A program made the position numbers and the translations under genes. This document shows positions 49,856 to 61,593 of a stretch of 64,000 nt of DNA, piece by piece. The stretch comes from Luscinia megarhynchos (Eukaryota > Chordata > Aves > Passeriformes > Turdidae), in contig JAPFBE010000003.1 in the NCBI GenBank assembly GCA_034336665.1, positions 65,949,352 through 66,013,351 of the forward strand, given 5' to 3'. The notes below the pieces were generated by a model. That model had not been told where the DNA came from. It did not search any database and was given only the letters and a program-made list of their open reading frames with translations. Position 1 is the first letter of the stretch, and every line of letters begins with the position of its first letter.

Positions 49856-51455
49856 TCATAGAATCATTTAGACTAGAAAAGACATCTATGATCATCAAGT
49901 CCAAGCATTAACCCAGCATTGCCAAGTCTACCACTATATGAAGAAATTTTCTTAATATTCAATCTAAAAATCCCCTAGTGCTGTTTGAGGCTGTTTCCCT
50001 CTTGTCCTATCACTTGAGAGAAGAGTCCAATCCCCATCTTACTACACCCACCTTTCAGATTGTTGTAGAGAGAGATGATGTGTCCCCTGAGCCTCCTTTT
50101 CTCCAGGCTGAACACCCCCAGCTCCCTCAGCTGCTCCTCACAGGACTTGTGCTCCAGACTCTTCCCTAGCTCCCTTTCCCTTCCCTGGACATGCTCCAGC
50201 CCCTCAGTGTCCTCCTTGCAGTGAGAGCCCAGAACTGAGCACAGGATCTGAGCTGTGGACCCACTGTGCCAAGTGCAGAGGGACCATCCCTGCCCTGCTC
50301 CTGCTGCCCACACTAGTCCTGATCCAGGCCAGGATGCCACTGGCCTTCTTGGCCACCTGGACATGTTCTGGATCAGGTCCTGCTGCTGTTTGCCAGCACC
50401 CCCAGGTCCTTTTCCACCAGGCAGCTTCCCAGCCACTCTGCCCCAGCCTGCAGTGCTGTGTGAGGTTGTTGTGACCCAAGTGCAGGACCGAGCTCTTGGT
50501 CTCACTGAATCTCACACCATTGGCCTCAGCCCTTTGATCCAGCCTGTCCAGATCCCTCTGCAGAGCCTTCCTGCCCTCCAGCAGATCAACACTCCCACCC
50601 AGCCTGGCCTCACCTGCAAACTGTCTAAGGGAGCACTCAACCCCCTTGTTCAGGTGCTTGATAGAGGCATTAAACAGGGCTGGTCCCAGTACTGAGCCCA
50701 GAGGAACACCACTGGTGTCTGGCCACCAGCTGGATGTAACTCCATTCTCCAGCACTATCTAGCCATTCAGTCAGTTTTTTACCCAGCAAAGAGTGCACTT
50801 GTCCAAGCCATAAGCAGCCAGTGTCTCCAGAAGAATGATGTCGGAAAAGGTTTGAAAGGCTTTACTAAAGTCCAGGTAGGCAGCATCTTCTAAGTGGGTT
50901 ACAGAAGGAGATCTGGTCAAGCAGAACCTGCCTTTCATAAACCTGTGCTGGCTGGGCCTGATCCCCTGGTTCTCCTGCACATGCCACATGACAGCACTCA
51001 AGATGGTCTGCTCCATGATTTCCCTGACACTGAGGTCAGGCTGGCAGTTCCCTGGATCCTCCTCCTGACCATTCTGTTAAATGAGTGTCACATTGGCTAA
51101 TCTCCAGTTAACTGTGACCCACCCAGTTAGCCAGAGCTGCTGGTAAATGATGGAAAGTGGTTCAGTGAGAACTTCTGCCAGCTCCCTCAATACTTTTGTG
51201 TGGATACTATCCAGTCCATAGACTTGTGTGTATCTTAGTGGAATAGCAGGTTGCTGACCATTTCCCCTGGGATTATGAAGGCTTTTTTCTGCTCCCTGTC
51301 TCAATCTTCAGCTCAGGGAACTGAGTATCCCATGAACAACTGGTCTTGCTATTTAATACCTGAGGCAAAGATGGCATTAAGTACTGCACCCCTTTCCTTA
51401 TCCTTTGTCACTGTGTTTCTCCCTGCATCCAATAAAAGATAGAGCGTTCTTCAAT
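49856..51455 (-). mobile_element. CR1 LINE, 1.6 kb, antisense, inactive reverse transcriptase
   Basis: The low end carries a CR1 3' terminus in reverse complement (GTCATAGAATCATTTAG). On the minus strand, 51077-51304 encodes the early RT region (HTKVLRELAEVLTEPLSIIY). Positions 50771-51016 continue it, and 50204-50755 encode a GVPLGSVLGPALFN block followed by the catalytic box and the downstream ORF2 region. In the catalytic box (50609-50620) the expected FADD reads FAGE, so both aspartates are lost. Near 49941 about 100 bp appear deleted relative to the family, and the 5' half is missing beyond about 51455. The frame is broken several times. It lies in the intron, antisense to the gene. Confidence 0.92.
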
Positions 51456-52390
51456 GTCTTCATAAAGAGCTCGGATGCAGAACTTTAAGGAGGCTCAAGG
51501 CTCCTCATTTCAGTTACACTGAGTTAAATCCTTTGCTCCTGGCCCCTGTCCCAGTCCCAGGGGATAGCGTGTCTGTATAGATGTGGTGATGTGACGATTT
51601 TCAGTGGAGGCTGGCACCACTTCTATTTTTGGAAGTCATCATCTGAGAGAAGGTAAATGTTCATCCACAGAATAGCTCACTGAATAAAGTATCAGAAATT
51701 AATTATACAATATAGGCAGCTGCTAGGGGAGTTGGTAGTAAAGAAAAGTGATGGGTGGTGGACTGCTGGGTAACAGTGTAACTAGTGACTCAGATCATGT
51801 ACTCGCAAGTAAAACCAATGTGTAGCACACATTTTTGTTCAATTGTTAAACATTAATTTGTAGGTTTAAAGTTTTATTCAACATCACTGTATTTCTGAGA
51901 TAGGAAGGTAAAAATGGCAACTGATTCCTCTTTTCTTTATTATTTATTACTTTCTTTACCATATCTTCTCTTACTTTTCTCCGTTGAGAATTTTCAAGCC
52001 CCATGACAACATTGAGCCCACCAGCTTCCTTTAAATAAACTGGGAAATGGTATTACTAAAAAGGCACGGTGAAAATTCAAAATGTCAGTTACCACCCTTA
52101 ATCACTAAATATACATACATTGAGCCTCTTCGTGAATTTCTGCCACATGGTGAGGTGTTTTGAACTTGCCCAGTTTCTTTCCGGGGAAGAAACTTTTACC
52201 ACTTCATTATCAACTAAAGAACTGGATCATTTGTTTTCCTGACAGTCACTTTGAGGAAAATAAAGAACATCTCTAAAATCAGCACAAACACTCTGAATTC
52301 TGATGTAAGGATGGCTTTTATCATCCTGACTTGACCCACTCCATCATTCCTGAACAAAAAGAAACGTTATTCCACAGAGAATCAGAAACA

Positions 52391-52428
52391 TATAGTTTTA
52401 TATCAGTTTATAGTTTTATATCAGTTTT
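52391..52428. repeat. 18-bp tandem repeat, two copies
   Basis: TATAGTTTTATATCAGTT is repeated in tandem with an 18-bp period, followed by a partial third copy (TTTTATATC). It is AT-rich low-complexity sequence with no attached gene. Confidence 0.85.
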
Positions 52429-55400
52429 ATATCGGCTTGGCAGATTAATATTTTATAACTACATTTACATTCTCTGTCTATCCCTAACAGCTCCAAGTGC
52501 TTTTGTTTCAGAAAAAAAACTGGTAATTTGATTATGGTCTGAATTCAGCAGAGCATTTAAATGGAGTATAAATTTAAATTATTAAATGTTCAAATCATAT
52601 TGGACTAGTCTGTTTTGTTATATTTAACTTCTAAACCAACAGTAGATTCTTTTTAAGAAGATTATCTATTAAATCAGTATGGTTGGATGTGTGAGTTCAT
52701 CAGGAAGAGGAAGGTACCAGAACATCATATTTCCAATATATAATAAAACAGAAGATACTATGCCTAATCTGATTCAAATAGAGGACAAATACATTTCAGA
52801 ATCTAGGTTAGACAAGACACCACCAAATAAAACTGACTCTGAAACATCTGGTTTGTTTTATGCAAAACCATAAATATGCGTAGTTAGTAAATGGCCTAAG
52901 CTGTTTCTTTGGAAGGCACCCTAAAAAACAAGGACAGCAGGACAAGGGTTTACAAAGCTAAGGCATATACATTAATCGTGGCATGGCAGCATTTTAAAGA
53001 AACTATCAAATTCAGAGGGATTATAAAACAGCTGGCTGAATTGTAGGTAGGGACTGTTTTAAATCTCTAGATTCTAGGTCACAATAGAGGCTGTAACACG
53101 GGGCACTCACTTTTGTACTCCTTTGTGTTCTCTTTCTCTTAAGGGAAGATCATGACTTTTGGAGGGCTGGAACCATTATCTCTTCTTTTATGGAAAGCAT
53201 CAGTTGGTGCAATCATTAGGGATCTTGAAACTGGGAAGAAGTTTATTGCTGTGACAGATCGGGCAACATATGGAAGGAAGTAAGATGTTCTCCAGAGACA
53301 GATTAAGTTTTTGCCAAGGCATTTGACTGAAATTTTGGAAAATAAACAGGTCATTAATTGCCTCCAGATTTAGCTACTGCAAATTGTGCAAAGATGTTGC
53401 AAACCAGATGCTTTCCCCTATTTGTTTTTACAACCCTTTCTATTTATAGATGCCCTTATTTGATGACTTACTTCTCTAGTAGAGGGCATTGTTTTACACC
53501 GGAAGCCCCATCTCAGTTTTGCCAGTAGATGCCTGACTAAAACATACATGTTCACACAACTGCAGGGCATGGAACACTCAACAATAACATAAGTAGACAA
53601 TAATCAGTAGGAAGAAGTTAACATTTAATTCTTCCCTGGGTTTCTTAGCACATAGCAGTTTTCAGCCATTCTCTGTGCAGACCCTGCTAGTGAAATAGTA
53701 GAGGCTCCTATCCCAAGGACAGCATCCTTAGATTAAGCTTGCCAATGATGGTATGAATGCAATCCATGTTGGCATTTCTCTGGCTTTCCAAGTTGTGTGA
53801 CACAGCCACTGATGTACCTGTCAGCCATGTGGGAGCATAGCTTCAACTTGAACTCCAGATTAAGGTTGGATCCCAAAATGGGAATGTAGCAGCCAAGTCA
53901 ACTAAGCTGTACCAACTGACAGAAATACTTGAGAAAAGAAATATTCATTCCTTTTCCACTAAGACTTCTTTTAGTCTTCAGAATGCAGGCTCTATTTTAT
54001 GCTCTATCCACACAGTCTTGATTCATGTTATAAATAACATACTGAGTGAAAAGCATCTGCCCTGATTTGAAAGCAGTGAGTCTAGTGGGGATGCCTTCTA
54101 AAAGGATTGAGCTAGTCACACCAGGTCCTTTACAGTCAAGACAGAAATAGGTACTTCTGAAAGCCAGTCCTGTCATCCTGAAATAGATGTGTGAGACAAG
54201 GGGAATGAATTGCCCTATGGTGGTGCTTATTTCTTACCATAATCCTAGCCAAGTGACAGCACCAAAGACCTGCTTGCAGTGACAGACTGGGAAAAGCCAT
54301 CTCTTCAGCTGCCACCTAAGTGCCTTTGATATGGAAATCAGTGAGCCACTAGCAGTGCAGAAGTTTAATTTTAGAGATTGCTGCTCATAACATCCCTGGC
54401 TTCATTTTAAGGTACCTGCTCAAGCCAGCAAAACAGGAGATGGAGCTGATGAGGCAGCTGAGACTTCAGTGGTATTTGTACCTGCACTTAAAGGTATATG
54501 TTCTGACAGTAACCTGCCAGTGTACCTGAACTTTGCAAAATGTATTTCATTTCCAGTGTATTCTGGGGAGGCAGGTTGTGAATTGCACATCTTTAGAGGA
54601 CATTCTGAATTCATTGTAATAAAAACGGTGTGATTTTACCTGTGAACTGTAACAGGCTAAGCTAAGGGGGCAGCAGTCATGCAGAATTCATAATGCATAT
54701 TTTAAAGTGCATTTTGAAGTTCACTTTTCAAACTAGTAGGTAGTTATTTGATGTATGAATATTTATTTTACTGTGTCCTCAGCACAAAAGTCCATCAGGC
54801 TCAGGTATCCTGTTTTTCACAACAGCTGTTAGTGAATGCCTAGGAAAGAGTATAACAGCATGACAAGTTTATGGTATGACCTCTTAGCTTCCAGGTTTCA
54901 GTAAATAGTTCTTTGCTGATGTTGTTAACAGGGCTGCCAATTAGGACCAAAGTAAATGGGAGGTTTATGATGTGACTGTGCACTTCCTAGCTGAGCTACA
55001 CCTAAGCTTGTGAGACACACCGACGGTTTCCCGTTTGAAATGTTCTGCAGACGTGTAATCCCTCACATCACAATTGCTATTTTTAAAAAGTTATTTTCAT
55101 GTCATTCCCAGGTGTCATGGTCAGAGTTGCCTCTGTGTCACTAGTCTGAGGAAAGTGAAGTGCCACTAATCTGAGCAAAGTGGGAACAAAGTTTATTTTT
55201 AAAGCAATACAGGCTTGCTAGTGGCTCGAAAGCAAAACATTCAGAACTCCATTTGGTTTTAATTTTTCACCCAACCTTTTATGTTTGGTAACATATTAGG
55301 AACCAGTGAGTATATTATTTGCCATAAGCTCCCCAGGACATAAAAGGAGAAAAAATAAAGACTGAAATACATGAATGTCTGCTTCATTCTTTTTCAATCA

Positions 55401-57667
55401 AAGGAGAGTACATAGAAAGTACTTTAAAGACCAATTCTGGTCTCAGCTACATACATGCAAATCCTGAGCTCTTACAGTGCATACAACGAATTCTGGCTTG
55501 GAGTAAAAGATCTCCTATGGCATCATGGTCTGGAAACTTCTTTCAGGACCCGGTTTTGCCTCAATTTCATGTCCTTATAGCTAAGAGCAGCACTCGCCTG
55601 CCAAAATCTGATGGAACAAGAGGCAAAAAATTTGGCAAATATAAACAGGACCAACCTTCTTCACAGGTCAGGTGCAATTTCAGTTTTGCAATATTTTGTT
55701 GCCCAACTTGAGATACTTCAAAGAGGTCTTATGTCCAGACTGAGGAAACCAATCTTCCCAGAAAGTCAGAGCTTTTCAAGTGTCATGGAAAATAGACCCG
55801 AGATGAGTAGTTCCTTTTGAAGGTTTTGGCCAAGGAATTTTTCCAGTAAAACTACATTCCATAAACATGGAGCAACACCTTAAGTAGACAACAACAAATG
55901 AGGAACACCATGAGGTTGATTTGAAACAGAGCTGTGTATTCAGACAGTGGGACCGGAAGAAAGCCTGTGAGAAGGATGTTATAGGATGCCAGGATAAACA
56001 TGAGGGCAGATGGCAGCATTTTCATCACTCTGTAATTGAGAGAGTAAAAAGAAATTCACAGCTGGAATGGAACTTATCAACCACCTCTCTTGGTGTGCCT
56101 ATTTCGAGCAGAGGGGGAATCAGCAGAGGAAGAGTCTTGGTGAGTGGCTGCTGGAGGAGGGTGTGCAAGGGAATGCATGGGCTGGAGAGGGGAGAAGGGA
56201 AGTACACCTGTATTGGGGACTGGAGGAGAAGGAAGGAATGTTTGCTGGAAAACATTTCATCTTGCATGCATTGCTGGTTCCAGGCTTTTTTTTTTTGCCC
56301 TTCCTGGACACTGGAAGCATTCTCCAAAGGCAAGTTGTGGGGAAAGAGAGCTGCAGGCTGCCTGCCTTTTTCAGAAGGAGCGGCATGGTGGCTGGAAAGG
56401 AGCTCCAGGAAGCCCTTTCCCCTCTCTTGCTCCTGCTGTTTGGTGGATTTCCACTCTGTAAAAACAAACAACCACCTGCAGCTTTATGCAGTGAGACACA
56501 TCAGCTCTGATGTGGTGTGTATTTAGCACAGTGCAAAATGTGAGTGAAAAGAAGTATGCAAGAAATATGGAGTCTAAAAATTAAATACTTAAATTTTCAT
56601 AGAGCAGTTGATTTCTAGAAGACAGAAAATCCTATCCAGGGATTTGTTCAGTTCATAAATATTGATACTGTAAACTGTCCCAATACTGTTTTATTGTGGA
56701 TGTTCTGCCAGGAATTATTGTAGGGATTTGTTTGAGCTTTTTATTTTTTGTTAAAAAAATACATATATGCAATTTATACTCCTAAATTTTATGATATGAA
56801 GAAAGAAATAATTTGGGACTAAATAGGCAGCATGCTTTCTGCTCCAAACAGACAGGGCTATACAGAACACTTGCTGTAGCTCTTGATAAATTCTAGCTTT
56901 GGGTAAAGAATAAGTGATCTATGCATGTCTCATATTCCCCTGGGCTTCTTTATTTGTGAGGTTGCTAATCAGACACCAGCATGGCTGATACTATGCAGCC
57001 AGAAAAGTGTGCAGGTGTTGGTCACACTTGCTGTGAGGTGGTGGCTCAGCCTTAAACCTGGGACAGTGACCAGATTCTCTGCTCACCCATGATGTTTTTT
57101 GTATTGGGACTTTGTTCTGGCTCTGGTGACCAGGGAAGGGAAGAAAATGTGTACACTCTGTTCTGGTGATGATGGCTTGGGGATTGTACAATAAAAAAGA
57201 GGAAATTCAACTGTCAGTGAACAAAATAGTTTATATGTATCTACATATGACTATATCGTAGAGTATTTCCCTGCGTGCAAGGCTGCAGTCCAGCCCTAGA
57301 GTCCAGACTCAGCTTATTGGTTGGTGCCCATTGCTCTGCAGAGCCACATGTACAACCCTGCATCCTTGTTACACAGAACTGATAAGATCTGATAACATGC
57401 ATTTAATAACACATTGGGAAATCTCTGGAATTCTGCAAGTTTAGGCAATAAGTGTCTCATCTGAAGGAATCTACTACAGGTGTAAGACCATTTTAAAGGG
57501 TGTTTATTTTCTCCTTAGCTCATGCCATTAAAGTAGATTTTATCCTGCCTCTAGTGGCCTGATATTGCTTGTAAGGAAAATTAATCTTCCTAAAAAATTG
57601 TGTTTCCTTTTTTTGTACGTATAAGTACCAAAATAATTAAGAAAGGCAAAAATTACTGTTATCAGCC

Positions 57668-57769
57668 AGGAAACTGGTGTACAGAGACAGGTTATATAAC
57701 TTCCCTCAAATCTTCCAGCAAGTCACTGCCAGCTAGCCCTGTGCCCTAACCATCGTGTCTGTCTGCCTT
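57668..57769 (+). mobile_element. MIR-like SINE remnant
   Basis: 'GGAAACTGGTGTACAGAGACAGG', 'TTATATAACTTCCCTCAAAT', 'CCAGCAAGTCACTGCCAGC' and 'CCCTGTGCCCTAACCAT' appear in the order of the MIR core and 3' region as I remember it. The match is clearer than for the copy near 42.9 kb. Both have the same orientation as the gene. It is an ancient insertion, and its boundaries are approximate. Confidence 0.6.
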
Positions 57770-60700
57770 ACTGGGCCAGACTGAAATCATGCAACAAGTA
57801 TTCATTGATTTCAAGGAGCCTGGAGAATTTCATGTTCCCAGACACCAGTCCCCTGCTGCTGTATTTGAAAATAGCATTGCCAAGAATTATTCTGCTCTGC
57901 CTTGTTGCTTTTTAAAAACCTTTACAAAATCTAACTTTGGCATTGGTTCTCTAGCACAGGAAAAAAGGAAAAAAACTTCTGTCAAAACCATATGAAAACC
58001 TGAAATTTTCATCTATTGCCCATTAGATCATGATAGTACTGAAGTCCTGTTGAAAGGAAAATAAATAGCAAGGCCCTTACCTGAAGTCTGCAAAGGTATG
58101 AACCTTCAGCTCAGCTAGGAATGTTTATCTGTGACTGAATGACACCAGCCGTAGGGCTGTGTGGGGATTTACAATGTATTTGGATAACTATAAGAAACTA
58201 AGTTTATCTAAACACTTCCTTACGTTATCAGTGTGCTATCCAAACACTTTGTTAGTGAGACTGTGAGATTAGGATATGTGTAAGCCCACCACTACTTAAA
58301 TATATTTACAGACTTCCTGTGAGTTTAGTTTTAGGAACTTGTGTATAGATTCAGCAGATGGAGTTGCACCAAGGATATGGAAACTACTTTTAGCTCATTT
58401 CTGTCATAATGCTCTCCAAATACTTTAGCAGAGGAGGTCTGCCACCTGAAATGTCTTCCGCTCTTTTGAACTCTATTACTCAACTGTTGTTTCTTTTCTT
58501 AATTTACTGTTGAGAACCACTGTCTTTAGGGACTTTACACATTGTGGGATGCTGGCTATTCCTGTCTTGTGAAGAGTTCAGCTAAGGCCAATGGAGTCTC
58601 TATTCATATGTTGGTGTGGTTTGACTGAGGAAAATGTTTAAAAACTGGACAGGAGTGAGACCATAATGCCTAAATTAGCAGTCAGGCACTGGATGAAACA
58701 GCTGACCCCTTCCAATGATCTTACCAACCATCCAGGAGCTCCTGATCCCTTCTAAGCCCCTGGGAGAGCAGAAGGGACAGCGAGGTCACACCCTCTGAGC
58801 CTGACATTGTGGCCAACAGACCAGCAGCTTTCACTTCACCAGCAAATGTGACAGGAGGGCACGGAGAGGCTGTGCCCAGGGAAATACTGCCATTCCACAG
58901 TCTGCAGCCACAGACCACAGGAGCAGTTATTTTGATGCATTTATGCACTAGCAGTGCTGTTAGGAGCCCACATTTACATAGGCCATGGGGCCAGTGGACA
59001 GATGCAGCTATTTTTGGAAAAATATAATGCTGGAATAGGCATATAGTGATTTTGTACGTGTTGTATATTCTACCTGCGTTCACGTGGTTCAAGGAGGTCC
59101 TGAGCCAAGAGCTGGAATTTTGTGCTTAATGGCCCTTGCTGAATTTTTCTTCCAGGGATTTTATCCTTTTTTGAATTCTGCTAACTTCTGGCAACCACAT
59201 TATCCTGTAACAATGACTTCCAGTGGTCAGCTATGCGTATATGGAGAACTATTTATGTTCATTCATTTTGAACCTACTCCCACTTACTGTTCCCAGCTTT
59301 ATCCACTGCCAGAAAAGACCTCTTAATTACCAAAGGGTGGGCAGACACTTGTAATATCATAAGCATGTTTGTTGGTTCACCCTCAATTACTTTTCCAAAA
59401 TGTTTTAAAATCCACTTTGCTTTTTCTTTTTTTTTGGTCCTACTGAGCACTTGTATTGGGTTTTCATAAACCTACCCAAGATCTGTTTCCTTAGTGATAA
59501 CAGTTCCATTAAATCTCATCACTGTGCACTGTGTTATCTTTAGGGTGTTTTTTGTCCTGTACATTTACCAGCCCTCAAAAGCTAAAATGTTAAGGCCTTC
59601 TCAGTCAATACTGTAGTAAACACCTTCAGTGTTTACAATCAATTTCTGTTTTGACTGGCAGACTAATTTGGTATCGTAATTTATTTTGCCAACTCATTAT
59701 GCAGTCCCATTATAAAAACCAGACATAGATAGTGGACAAAACAGGTTCCAACACTAATATCTATGTGAATCCTCTGGGAACCTAACTGTGAACATAGATT
59801 ATTTACTACTACTTTTGTTTCCTGTCTTTAAGCTGTCATTAAACCACAAGTGGCCTTTTCCTTTTTATCTGTCATAGCTGAGGTTCTTTATGATTGCTTG
59901 GTAGAGGATCTTGGAGGAGCCTTTATCAAATCAGTTACTATTCATTTTGCTTATTTAACATCCTGAGCACCTCCATACGAGAATTGATGAGATGAATCAC
60001 ACTTTTTTTGCCTTGACCCTCCTCTTCCTGGCTTTTGCATGTGTTCTTATTCCCATAAGTTTGTCTGGGTGGCTGGTCAGTCACTTTCCACCATCCTTTT
60101 GTTCTCTAAACATACTACGGTTGTACTCCTGCACATAATTTCTAATCCTCTATTCCTGTGGTGTGGCCAGGCTGCTGATGTTCTTGTAATCAGGAGGTGT
60201 TTTATGTAGCAGTACTATGCATTGAACAGGTGGGTCTTAAAATGCAAATGGATAGTCTTCTGATGCTGGAACAGGGACACTGGGAGAAAAGAAAAGGATA
60301 TACTGTGCTATTCAGAAGCCTCATGTCCCAGTTTGAAGTTTATCTCCAAGGGTGTGTGTAAGCCTGTCTCTCATGCATAAGAAGCCCTGCATAGCAGTGT
60401 TCATTTTTAAAACTCGCTGTCAGACAGTTGACACAGCAGCTGACTTTCCTCCAGAGCACATCAGTATCGGGCAGTGAGTGAAACAATCCTCTGTTGTAAT
60501 TCTGTGCAGCTATTAGCCGTCTCCATCTCGATTCCTGGCAGTGCAGGAATCTCACATAAACTATTTTCCTTTTGCCCCAGTCTGATTCCTGGCAGCACCA
60601 GATGAGCTGCAGAGCCTTGGCGCCCCAGCACCGCCTCAGGAAGAAAGTCAAAGTGCTGCTGAGCCAGAGGGAAACCTTTCTGGCTGCTCTAGAGTCCCTG

Positions 60701-61560
60701 CTGTTTCATGGCCTGCATGAAAGGGTTTGCAGCCTGTACTAATCCCAGAAAACAACTCTCAAACAAATGTCTGTGTTCAAACATAAGACGATTTTTCCTA
60801 AACTGCAGGCAATGAACTTCTGCTTTTAAAAGTCCTGGTCCCAGAAATAGGATTCAAAACACGTGAAGTAAGTGACAGCTTCATCTTAAACACAGCTTTG
60901 GGTTCCCTGCATGTGAATTTTTTCTCTTCTTGAATTTGAGAAAGGAGAAACTGCCTGTACTTAGCATATGAACTGCTGTGCAGGCATCTGTAAAGGCAGA
61001 GATAGGCAAGAAATATAAGATGTGTGGGTAGGATAGGGATATGTGGATAGGACTTCAGTATCCAGGATATATTGCATATATAAGGTATTGGAGTTAGGCC
61101 ATAATCCAGCAAACTGGACTGTTCTTCTACCTGCAGAATTATAGAAAGGAGTCAAGAGACCAGAAAGTTGAAAGCAGATGCCTGAATTTTTTTTTGTGAC
61201 TTGAAAATAGGAGTTTCCTGCTTCTTCTAACTACATGTCACTAATGTTAATAACAAATGTGCTCCTCTAGTGGATAGGAAACTGTTTTGTTCTCATAGAA
61301 CCAGTGCTTTCTAATGAAGAGGGGCTGTCAAGTTGCCATTAAATTTTAGATGTGAAATAACGAGATAAGTGCAACTAACAATAAAAGGGAAATGGGTCAC
61401 TTTGGGAAGATCAAGTGGCTGATTACTGTGTAAGAACAGCAGGTTCAATCCAAGCCTGGAGAACTCTGCGCCAGGTACATACAACATCACAGACCTATTC
61501 CTCTGCAAGGCGTGCATTGTAAGATGTAAATCAGCAGTCCTGGGTTTTATATACATTTTT

Positions 61561-61593
61561 GCATTTATTTATTTATTTATTTATTTATTTATA
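61561..61593. repeat. (TTTA)n microsatellite
   Basis: About eight near-perfect TTTA units. It is an ordinary tetranucleotide microsatellite within the intron. Confidence 0.95.

Noticed and set aside
61395..61460. tRNA-like B box (GGTTCAATCC) with a loose A-box-like stretch upstream
   Set aside because: The spacing and flanks do not fold into a cloverleaf and there is no aminoacyl-stem pairing. It might be a SINE relic or chance.
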